From assembly GCF_001579045.1 (NCBI RefSeq), contig NZ_KQ970261.1, positions 150,534 to 214,533 on the forward strand: DNA of 64,000 nucleotides, in the 5' to 3' direction. The notes beneath the pieces were generated by a model. It saw only the letters and a program-made list of their open reading frames with translations. It ran no database searches and was not told the DNA's origin. This DNA comes from Streptococcus mitis. Lineage in GTDB: Bacteria > Bacillota > Bacilli > Lactobacillales > Streptococcaceae. The position numbers and the translations under genes were made by a program. Each line of letters begins with the position of its first letter. Position 1 is the first letter of the stretch. Positions 56,972 through 64,000 of this stretch are shown in pieces.

Positions 56972-57023
56972 AGGTTTCTCCTTTTACCTTTGCTAGTGAG
57001 AGAGTCTGGCCAACAGAAGCCAC

Positions 57024-57112
57024 AAAAAAAGGAACCTGCCAACAGCAAGGTTCCACGAAAAATGGGTAGTCTCCACCCTTTCACCGTCTAACCTTAGCTG
57101 CCTCTCTGGACT
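57024..57112 (-). promoter_or_regulatory. PyrR-dependent attenuator of pyrFE
   Basis: The PyrR binding loop AGTCCAGAGAGGCAGCTAAG lies at 57090-57112. The terminator stem GGAACCT / AGGTTCC with TTTTTTT lies at 57024-57054. UMP-bound PyrR on the loop would favour the terminator. The pyrR gene is not in this window. Confidence 0.93.
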
Positions 57113-57131
57113 GCTTTAAAGGTTTTTTTCT

Positions 57132-57160
57132 ATTCTATTATTTCTACTAGCACTTGTCAA
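57132..57160 (-). promoter_or_regulatory. pyrFE promoter
   Basis: -35 TTGACA (57155-57160), 17-base spacer, -10 TAGAAT (57132-57137) on the minus strand. Confidence 0.85.
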
Positions 57161-57177
57161 GTAAAAACATGGTCACG

Positions 57178-57290
57178 TATGTGTCGCGATTTTTGAGAAA
57201 CTTCAAACTCCATATAAATAAATGCAGATACACGAAAGGATTGGCATATACTTATATGCTTTCTACATTTCTCAAAACTCTAGACACTTA
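57178..57290. repeat. RUP-like miniature element
   Basis: About 109 bp flanked by TA on each side, with imperfect terminal repeats: GTGTCGCGATTTTTGAGAAA at the left and the complement of GTGTCTAGAGTTTTGAGAAA at the right. Size, TA target and terminal sequence fit the pneumococcal RUP repeat, thought to move with IS630-Spn1 transposase. It lies between the pyrF promoter and the divIB stop. Confidence 0.7.
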
Positions 57291-57328
57291 CCATGGTCAC
57301 TAAAGAACTATGAGAGAAAATATCAAGC

Positions 57329-58573
57329 CTAGCGGCGCGATGAACGCTGACTTGTTTGGTTTCGATTGCTTTCTTCCTCCAATTTTTTCTTCTCTTCTTC
57401 CAATTTATTCTGCTGTTCTTCTAGCCTTTTCTTCTCTTCCTCTTTCTGTTTCTTCTCAGTTTCCTTAGCCTCTTGTTTGGCTTTTTCCTCAGCCTCCATA
57501 ATTAATTTATCCGCTACAGTGTAGCTATAGATTCCAGCTTCCATGTCGACCACACTCGGTTCTGACAATTGAGGCTTAATCTTACTGTAGTAAGGCAATT
57601 TCTTGCTCATTTCAGACAAGGGAACCAAGACTTCATCCGAATCATTCATGGTCAATCGAATTAAATCGGAAGTCACCTTGCTTGGGGCTAGTTCCACCTT
57701 TTGGATAGCAGATTTGAGTTCGGGGCTAATTTGAGAAAGTTCTGAGACAAAAGCCTTGATTTGTTCACTATCATTAAAGAGAACTGATATATAAGTTTCT
57801 GGCAGACTGACCAAACTCACCGCACTGGTCTCAAGCTGACCGCTGGAAAGAATAGGATAATGATTTTCACCAGAAACATAGTAGGCAACAATATCGTATT
57901 CTTTAACCTTGATAGTAAACTTGGTTGGAAATTGATAAACAAGCTGAGCTGATTCAACCCAATAATTAGACTTAATCTGCTCTTCATATTTTGCCTTATC
58001 TAGCAGAAGGTTAATCGTATAATCCGAATCCTGAATGCCTGAAGCCTGTCGAATATCATCAGCCGTAGTTTGTACCGTTCCCTCAACATGAATATCCTTC
58101 ATGGTCGCATAAGGACTGAGTAGGTAGGCAGAGACAATCAATAAAAGCAGACTTGGAAATAAAATCGTTAGAGCTCGTAAGATATGGAGGCCAGGAATCT
58201 TTGCTTTGGCTGGTTTTTCCTTTGTAGCCTTTTTAGCAAGCTTTTTATCCTGGTTCTCCTTCTCTGTAGATTTTGATTCCTCTTTGGATACTTCTTTTTT
58301 GACGTCTTCTGACTCTTCTACTTTTTCCTCAGACTCTTCCTTAGCTGATTCTGGGTCCTTTGGGTCAGATTCACTCTCTTGGTCTTCAGTTTCATCTGAA
58401 TCTTCAGATTTTGAAGCCATTCGAGCTTGTCTTTCCTTTTCCTTCTCCTCAGCTAGGGCTGCCTCTTCTTCAGCCTTCTTTTTTAAATATTCTTGGTTTC
58501 GTTTCTGCCATTCTGATAACTCTTTCAATTCTTCGAGGATTTCTTTGCCCTCATTTTTCTTATCTTTTGACAT
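57329..58573 (-). CDS. divIB: Cell division protein DivIB/FtsQ
   Basis: 414 residues. Acidic, lysine/glutamate-rich cytoplasmic part (1-130), one membrane helix near 131-153 (ILRALTILFPSLLLLIVSAYL), POTRA domain near 155-225 (MKDIHVEGTVQTTADDIRQA), beta domain to about 340 and a charged coiled-coil tail (EEEKKRLEEQQNKLEEEKKK). Links septal peptidoglycan synthesis with the divisome. Third gene of murD-murG-divIB, 9 bases after murG. Confidence 0.95.
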   Translation of the reverse strand: MSKDKKNEGKEILEELKELSEWQKRNQEYLKKKAEEEAALAEEKEKERQARMASKSEDSDETEDQESESDPKDPESAKEESEEKVEESEDVKKEVSKEESKSTEKENQDKKLAKKATKEKPAKAKIPGLHILRALTILFPSLLLLIVSAYLLSPYATMKDIHVEGTVQTTADDIRQASGIQDSDYTINLLLDKAKYEEQIKSNYWVESAQLVYQFPTKFTIKVKEYDIVAYYVSGENHYPILSSGQLETSAVSLVSLPETYISVLFNDSEQIKAFVSELSQISPELKSAIQKVELAPSKVTSDLIRLTMNDSDEVLVPLSEMSKKLPYYSKIKPQLSEPSVVDMEAGIYSYTVADKLIMEAEEKAKQEAKETEKKQKEEEKKRLEEQQNKLEEEKKKLEEESNRNQTSQRSSRR

Positions 58574-58582
58574 TTACTTTCC

Positions 58583-59641
58583 TTATGATAAATCTTTTTT
58601 CAATAATTGATAAAAATCTGCTAGAGATTTCAATTCCTTAGAAGCCTTCATCTTAGCTTGGTAATCTTCCTTGTGGCTTAGTAAGTGAGACAGCTTCTCT
58701 TCCAAACTATCCAAGGTCAAATCGCTTTCTTGAAGCTCTTCTGCATAGCCTTTCTTAACAAAGTAGGCTGCATTTTCAATCTGGTCTCCACGACTAGCTT
58801 CACGACCAAGCGGCACAATAACATGTAATTTTGCCATGGCCAAGAGCTCAAAAATCGTATTGGCACCACCACGTGTCACAACAATATCAGCCAATTCCAT
58901 CAAGGGTTGATAGAGATTGGTCACATAGTCAACACGAAAGAGATTTTGGCTCAACTCATTCAGGCTAGAATCTCCAGTTAGATTGATAATATTGTAGCGC
59001 TCTGTCAGTTCTTTCTTATGGTCTGTCACCAATTGGTTAAAGACACGAGCGCCTGCAGAACCACCGACAAACAATACAGTTGGCAATTTAGGATTAAAGT
59101 GGGTTTGAATACCCACCAATTCATCTGGTTCTGGAGTTTTTTGGTCTGAAACCTTTGTCACTGCTCCCACATGCTCGACCTTAGACAAACTTGAAGCTTG
59201 TTCAAAGGTTGAATACATCTTCGTCGCAAATTTATAGGCGATTTTATTGGCCAAGCCCATAGATAGGTCAGATTCGTGAATAAAGACAGGCACTCCTAAT
59301 ACACGCGCTGCGATAACAGGCGGTACTGAGACAAAGCCTCCCTTTGAAAAAAGAGCCTGTGGACGAAGTCGTAACATGATAAAGAGCGATTGGACAATTC
59401 CCCAACCAACTTTGAAGACATCCAGCATATTTTGCCAAGAGAAATAGCGACGCAATTTTCCAGTCGCAATGGAATGGAAGGTGACATCTAGACCCGACTT
59501 GAGGATTTCTTGGTGTTCGATACCACGCTTGTCCCCAATATAGTGGACTTCCCAGCCATCTTCGATGAACTTGGGCATTAACAAAAGGTTGAGGGTCACG
59601 TGTCCAACCGTCCCCCCACCTGTAAAGACAATTTTTTTCAT
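58583..59641 (-). CDS. murG: UDP-GlcNAc:lipid I GlcNAc transferase MurG
   Basis: 352 residues. Adds GlcNAc to lipid I to make lipid II at the inner membrane face. GT-B fold: G-loop [14 protein letters not shown] at 6-19, second G-loop [14 protein letters not shown] near 190-204 and the UDP-GlcNAc site [16 protein letters not shown] near 260-275. One base separates it from murD. Confidence 0.97.
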   Translation of the reverse strand: MKKIVFTGGGTVGHVTLNLLLMPKFIEDGWEVHYIGDKRGIEHQEILKSGLDVTFHSIATGKLRRYFSWQNMLDVFKVGWGIVQSLFIMLRLRPQALFSKGGFVSVPPVIAARVLGVPVFIHESDLSMGLANKIAYKFATKMYSTFEQASSLSKVEHVGAVTKVSDQKTPEPDELVGIQTHFNPKLPTVLFVGGSAGARVFNQLVTDHKKELTERYNIINLTGDSSLNELSQNLFRVDYVTNLYQPLMELADIVVTRGGANTIFELLAMAKLHVIVPLGREASRGDQIENAAYFVKKGYAEELQESDLTLDSLEEKLSHLLSHKEDYQAKMKASKELKSLADFYQLLKKDLS

Positions 59642-59642
59642 A

Positions 59643-60995
59643 TTATTCCTTTAACTCCGCTACTGTGTCGATAAAGAGGTCGCCACGTACTTCAAAGTTA
59701 GCATACATATCCCAGCTGGCATTGGCTGGACTAAGAAGAACCACGTCTCCTTGAGTCGCAAGCTCGTAGGCCTTGCGAGTCGCATCTGCAATATCAGTCG
59801 CATCCACATAGGCCACACCAGCCTTATCTGCAGCCCGTTTGACACGTTCTGCAGACTGACCCAGGATGACCATCTTCTTGAGTCCAGTAATGTCTGGAAC
59901 CAATTCGTCAAACTCATTGCCACGGTCCAAACCACCTGCAATCAAAATGACCTTGCTATTGTCAAATCCTGACAAGGCTTTTTGAGTAGCCAAGATATTG
60001 GTTGACTTGCTATCATTATAGAATTTGACACCCTTGATTTCATCCACAAATTGGAGACGGTGTTTGACACCACCAAATGCTGAAAGAGTTTCTTTGATGA
60101 TCTGGTTATCCACACCACGAAGCTTGGCTACGGCAATCGTCGCAAGGGCATTTTCCACATTGTGGCTACCTGGAACTCCGATTTCATTCGCTGCCATGAC
60201 CACTTCCCCACGGAAGTAGAGCTGACCATCTTCCAAATAAGCTCCATCAACCTTTTCCTGTGTTGAGAATGGTACAACAGTAGCTTGTGTTTTGCTAGCC
60301 AGTTCTTTTGCCAAGTCTTGGTTAAAGTTCAAGACAAGGAAATCAGCCGCTGTCATCTTGTTCTGGATATTCCACTTGGCTGCTACATATTCCTCAAATG
60401 AACCATGATAATCGATATGAGTTGGCATGAGGTTGGTAATAACCGCAATCTCAGGATGGAATTCTTGAACACCCATCAGTTGGAAAGAAGAAAGTTCCAT
60501 GACAAGCGTATCCTTATCTGTCGCAGTTTGGGCCACTTGACTAGCTGGATAGCCGATATTTCCTGATAAGAGACCATGTTGTCCAGCAGCAGTCAAAACT
60601 TCCCCAATCATGGTCGTTGTGGTTGTTTTACCATTTGATCCTGTGATACCAACAATCGGTGCTTCAGAAATCAAGTAAGCCAATTCTACCTCAGTCAAGA
60701 CTGGAATTCCCTTTGCCAAAGCCTTTTCAATCATGGGATTGCTGTAGGGAATACCTGGATTTTTCACCATAAGGGCAAACTCTTCATCCAAGAGTTCCAA
60801 AGGATGGCCACCTGTAATGACCTTGATCCCTTCTTCCAGCAAACTTTGCGCAGCTGGATTGTCCTCAAATGGTTTTCCGTCATTTACTGTCACAATGGCA
60901 CCTAGCTTGTCCAACAAACGAGCTGCAGATTCACCAGACTTGGCCAAACCTAAAACTAGGACTTTCTTATTTTTAAATTGATCTATTACTTTCAT
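59643..60995 (-). CDS. murD: UDP-MurNAc-L-Ala:D-glutamate ligase
   Basis: 450 residues. Adds D-Glu to the peptidoglycan precursor using ATP. P-loop [16 protein letters not shown] near 115-130, central domain with [17 protein letters not shown] (carbamylated Lys region follows) and the C-terminal [22 protein letters not shown]. Opens the division and cell-wall operon. Confidence 0.97.
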   Translation of the reverse strand: MKVIDQFKNKKVLVLGLAKSGESAARLLDKLGAIVTVNDGKPFEDNPAAQSLLEEGIKVITGGHPLELLDEEFALMVKNPGIPYSNPMIEKALAKGIPVLTEVELAYLISEAPIVGITGSNGKTTTTTMIGEVLTAAGQHGLLSGNIGYPASQVAQTATDKDTLVMELSSFQLMGVQEFHPEIAVITNLMPTHIDYHGSFEEYVAAKWNIQNKMTAADFLVLNFNQDLAKELASKTQATVVPFSTQEKVDGAYLEDGQLYFRGEVVMAANEIGVPGSHNVENALATIAVAKLRGVDNQIIKETLSAFGGVKHRLQFVDEIKGVKFYNDSKSTNILATQKALSGFDNSKVILIAGGLDRGNEFDELVPDITGLKKMVILGQSAERVKRAADKAGVAYVDATDIADATRKAYELATQGDVVLLSPANASWDMYANFEVRGDLFIDTVAELKE

Positions 60996-61086
60996 GTCTC
61001 GAACTCCATTTCTACTCTTACTATTTTACCATTTTTATGGAAATAAAAAAGCCACAAAGTGTGTTTGTGACTCTTTCTTCTAACTG

Positions 61087-61238
61087 ATACTCTTCGAAAA
61101 TCAAATTCAAACCACGTCAGCTTCGCCTTGCCGTATATATGGTTACTGACTTCGTCAGTTTCATCTACAACCTCAAAGCAGTGCTTTGAGCAGCCTGCGG
61201 CTAGCTTCCTAGTTTGCTTTTTGATTTTCATTGAGTAT
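61087..61238 (+). repeat. Full BOX element (boxA-boxB-boxC)
   Basis: About 152 bp: ATACTCTTCGAAAATCAAA, GGTTACTGACTTCGTCAG (boxB hairpin), CAACCTCAAAGCAGTGC and GATTTTCATTGAGTAT. The only copy here with a complete boxB. Lies between murD and the second bacteriocin module. Confidence 0.95.
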
Positions 61239-61251
61239 GAATCTTGCCATA

Positions 61252-61893
61252 TCATCTATGTGCTAAATCGGTAACTCGAATAACTTGGTCCACTTGTTCC
61301 CAAATCAGAGGATTGTGGGTCGCAATAATAATAGTTCGATTCGGATTTTTTAGAGATTCTAGGATAGAAAGTAATTCCTCAGAGTTTTTGGGGTCTAAGG
61401 AAGCGGTTGGTTCATCTGCAAGAATCAAAGGTGGATCCTTTAAAATTATCTTCGCTAATGCAACACGTTGTGCTTCTCCTCCTGATAATTCAAATATAGG
61501 TTGCTTCAAATCCAAATAAGAGAGGTTTACACGGTTTAGAGCTTGTTTCATCAAAGAGATTTTCTCTTTTTCCTTCAACTTTTTACCAACTAAACCCAGA
61601 TTGAGATTCTCTTTGACGGTTTGGCTTTCAATTAAGCCAAAATCTTGAAATAAGTATCCCAAGTAATCTCTAAAGAAAACAGAAGGCTTGATGTCTTTAA
61701 GAGAGGTGCCATCATAGATGATTTGCCCTTTGTCATATGGCTCTAATCGTCCAATCATATTCAAGAGTGTTGTCTTACCGCAGCCACTTGTACCGATTAA
61801 GGCATAAATTTTCCCACCTTCAAAATGAAGATTCGTATCTGAAAATAGCTGACGGCTTCCAAATTTTTTAGATATATTCTTTAGTTCAATCAT
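61252..61893 (-). CDS. Lactococcin-972-type ABC transporter, ATP-binding protein (second locus)
   Basis: 213 residues. Walker A IGTSGCGKTTLLN, signature LSGGEAQRVALAK, Walker B LILADEPTASLDP. Closely related to the copy at 42092, including YLFQDFGLIESQTVKENL. One base after the DUF1430 gene; the operon ends at the BOX element. Confidence 0.92.
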   Translation of the reverse strand: MIELKNISKKFGSRQLFSDTNLHFEGGKIYALIGTSGCGKTTLLNMIGRLEPYDKGQIIYDGTSLKDIKPSVFFRDYLGYLFQDFGLIESQTVKENLNLGLVGKKLKEKEKISLMKQALNRVNLSYLDLKQPIFELSGGEAQRVALAKIILKDPPLILADEPTASLDPKNSEELLSILESLKNPNRTIIIATHNPLIWEQVDQVIRVTDLAHR

Positions 61894-61894
61894 C

Positions 61895-63916
61895 CTATTT
61901 TCCTTTCATAATTGTCATAGAAACACGAGATTCTTTATGAGCTTGACGGTAAAGCGTCAAAACTGCACTAGCTAGAAAGACTAATAAAGTGAGCAAGCCA
62001 ATCACCAAGTCTCGACTGCTTAAAATAAAGAAACTAGCACCAAATACAAAACTGGCAAATTGGCTAACCATATACTGAGCATGTGTTTCAAAAAATCGTA
62101 AACCTGAAATTCGTTTAATCAAGATATCTCGGCGGAATTGCTCGAAATATAGAAGATTGACAGAATAAAAGAGTAACAAGGAACTAGCTATCCCAACAAT
62201 AGCTCCTAAGATTAAAGTTGCTGTTTCAGTTTGAACTTCATTATAACGAGTTAAATAAACACTTCTTCCTTCTTTAAGATAGGATACTTGCTCATAAATT
62301 CCAGCTTCCTTCAAGAGAGCTAGCCCACTCTCATATCCTTTGATAAAGAGTTGTTTTCCAGCATTGATAGACCAACTAGATTTAGAAATGATACTATCAC
62401 CTGTAGATGTTGGAGTAAATACAACTAAAATCGGATCGGTTAAGTACTGAATAGATACTGGACTTTCACCGTTATTATAAACAAATCGTTTTTCTCCTGT
62501 TGGAAGATAGCTAACAATCGCTCTCATTTCATACTCTAAAGGAGCGTCTTTATCCTCGTTTGATTTTCCGTAATAGTTCAAACGTTCTTCAAAAACTTTC
62601 TTAAGTTCTGCTTCCTGTGAACGAAGAAATTCTGGTAATAAGAGTCCAAATTCACCTTTTTGAAGATGGGCTAGTTTCTGTCTAGTCTCACCATTTACAG
62701 CCACATTTTCCTTGTCTAAATAACTTGGACTGACATAGAGAACATTAGCATCTGGACTATAGGTATCCAGTGTCTCTCCCTGTTCATTTTTTCCTTGAGG
62801 ATTTGCAAAATGAATGAGATTATCTTTTACAAATAGAGCCTGTTCTTTTTCAACTGCTTCTTTGGAAAATTCATACCACTTATTCAGATTTTCTGTATCT
62901 TTTCCTCTATCACCTAAACCAAAAGAAATTTGATAATAATCTGCTCTATCCTTCCATGCTTGTTTTGAAATTTCAAGTTCTTTCAATCGTTGGTAAGACG
63001 TCAAACCTGTCTTAACAGCGTAGCCTACTGTAAAAACAGCTACTAACTGACACAATAGGGTTAAAGCCATCAAGCGTTTAAGGGGTAATCTTCCCTTAAT
63101 AACGGGAACTAATGCTTTATAACTCAAACTCATTAGATAAAGGAGCATTAGTAAAATTGAAATCGCCAATAAAAACAACAGATAGAAACTAATCCCAAAA
63201 CCATAGGTGGCTAACAAGATAGGATAAAACAAACCTTGACTAAAAAGAACGACTCCCCCACCTAGGAAGGAAAGGAGGGCTGATAGAAGGAGCCATTTGA
63301 TATCAGTAGATAAAGAATGCCCCATGATGGATAAGAGAGTCTGACCAGAAAAGAGTTTTATACCTGCTGCTCTCATTTCCTTAATCCGAGTAATAATCAC
63401 TAAAGCAAAGAAAGATAAGCCAAATATTGCTAAACTAATTAAAATAAGGGGAATTAGTAACATCCTAAAAGCAAGAGAATAGGGCGGTGTCTTTCGGTCA
63501 GGAATTGCTTTATAACCCAAATCTCCTAATTTATCGGCTAGCTTTTCTTTCGTCAAGGAGCCTGACAAAAGGAGATAACTATTTAGCGGATCACTACGTT
63601 CACGACTTTCTTGGCTAGCTTCTTGGAATTCTTTTGGTAAAGTTCCCTGACCATAAGTTGCATAAGTAAAGTGAGTCGTCCCATCCTTACTCGGCTCTAC
63701 GATTCTTCTAGCTATTAAACTCTGTTCTGAGTTTACAAAATTCTCTAATTCCTTTTCAAATACCTCACGCGTCGGTTCCTGAGTATCCTTTTTGACACGA
63801 AGTAAGGAGACGGAATCATAGCTTGCATATAAATATTGTGGCGCACGTAAGACAATAATCCAAGCAAGGAAGAAGCTGAGAAAAAAAGTTGATAATAATA
63901 TGAATAGTTTCTTCAT
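61895..63916 (-). CDS. Bacteriocin-associated integral membrane protein (DUF1430), intact
   Basis: 673 residues. N-terminal helix 4-25, outside domain to about 150, four helices from about 152-310 (with FFALVIITRIKEMRAAGIKLFSG), a second outside domain about 310-560 and helices at about 565-650. This duplicated FtsX-like layout is the lactococcin-972 permease/immunity family. AAGGAG lies before ATG 63916. A bacteriocin gene would be expected upstream, outside the window; 63917-64000 shows only AT-rich sequence. Confidence 0.9.
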   Translation of the reverse strand: MKKLFILLSTFFLSFFLAWIIVLRAPQYLYASYDSVSLLRVKKDTQEPTREVFEKELENFVNSEQSLIARRIVEPSKDGTTHFTYATYGQGTLPKEFQEASQESRERSDPLNSYLLLSGSLTKEKLADKLGDLGYKAIPDRKTPPYSLAFRMLLIPLILISLAIFGLSFFALVIITRIKEMRAAGIKLFSGQTLLSIMGHSLSTDIKWLLLSALLSFLGGGVVLFSQGLFYPILLATYGFGISFYLLFLLAISILLMLLYLMSLSYKALVPVIKGRLPLKRLMALTLLCQLVAVFTVGYAVKTGLTSYQRLKELEISKQAWKDRADYYQISFGLGDRGKDTENLNKWYEFSKEAVEKEQALFVKDNLIHFANPQGKNEQGETLDTYSPDANVLYVSPSYLDKENVAVNGETRQKLAHLQKGEFGLLLPEFLRSQEAELKKVFEERLNYYGKSNEDKDAPLEYEMRAIVSYLPTGEKRFVYNNGESPVSIQYLTDPILVVFTPTSTGDSIISKSSWSINAGKQLFIKGYESGLALLKEAGIYEQVSYLKEGRSVYLTRYNEVQTETATLILGAIVGIASSLLLFYSVNLLYFEQFRRDILIKRISGLRFFETHAQYMVSQFASFVFGASFFILSSRDLVIGLLTLLVFLASAVLTLYRQAHKESRVSMTIMKGK

Positions 63917-64000
63917 AGTAGACTCCTTGTATAAGAGAATAACTCTATAGAAAGAAATTTTACATTTTATAAATTCTTAGAATTATTTTCCTAGTTTAAT

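Noticed and set aside
58206-58641. Serine-rich plus-strand frames opposite divIB
   Set aside because: They are the antisense reading of the Glu/Lys-rich divIB codons.

Overview
The window is a stretch of a low-GC Firmicutes chromosome. It is almost certainly a mitis-group Streptococcus (S. pneumoniae, S. mitis or a close relative). The evidence is the pneumococcal-type gene set (spxB, lctO, copY-cupA-copA, pgdA, divIB-murG-murD order, liv operon beside clpP and upp), six BOX elements, one degenerate BOX-like element and a RUP-like element. No rRNA or tRNA genes, CRISPR array or prophage were seen. Most genes are on the minus strand.

Layout. 1-1500: edge of an ABC efflux operon and a transposase remnant. 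1.5-8.3 kb: PLP synthase (pdxS-pdxT), water-forming NADH oxidase nox, and divergent from it an apbE plus two FMN-reductase operon; both sides carry cre-like CcpA sites. The second reductase has a Gly/His-rich tail with two copies of DATSGAS, which resembles the ApbE flavinylation motif. 8.3-12.7 kb: a glycine T-box, a putative metalloprotease-like gene, glyQ, glyS and a DUF896 gene. 12.7-25 kb: aldo/keto reductase, pgdA, metK with an SMK-type SAM leader, a cshB-like helicase whose 3' end is frameshifted, a nuclease-family protein, a glucose-type PTS gene, ftsX, ftsE, prfB with its programmed +1 frameshift, and a CBS-ACT protein. 25-36.5 kb: branched-chain amino acid transporter livJHMGF, ylbG, clpP under a CtsR box, upp, dCMP deaminase, TetR, DegV, HI0933-type flavoprotein, DUF1697 and a TipAL-type MerR. 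36.5-39.7 kb: an NSS transporter with a structured leader, manA and a SemiSWEET.

39.8-45.7 kb is the accessory part. It holds a lactococcin-972-like bacteriocin with its ABC/DUF1430 module (the DUF1430 gene is frameshifted), an ABC exporter, and a 68-codon fragment that looks like the SPASM end of a radical-SAM peptide maturase. The region carries two copies of one promoter/upstream motif and three copies of one terminator. A second, intact DUF1430/ABC module lies at 61.2-63.9 kb, at the right edge.

45.9-55.5 kb: pyruvate oxidase spxB, the copper operon copY-cupA-copA with two cop boxes, lactate oxidase lctO and a polar amino-acid ABC transporter. 55.6-61 kb: pyrFE under a PyrR attenuator, a RUP-like element, divIB-murG-murD.

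Together the window links oxygen metabolism (nox, spxB and lctO, two of which make H2O2), copper defence, peptidoglycan synthesis and division, and several RNA-based switches (T-box, SMK, PyrR attenuator, a possible attenuator before the NSS gene). The gene order pgdA-metK suggests a large inversion relative to the TIGR4 order as I remember it.
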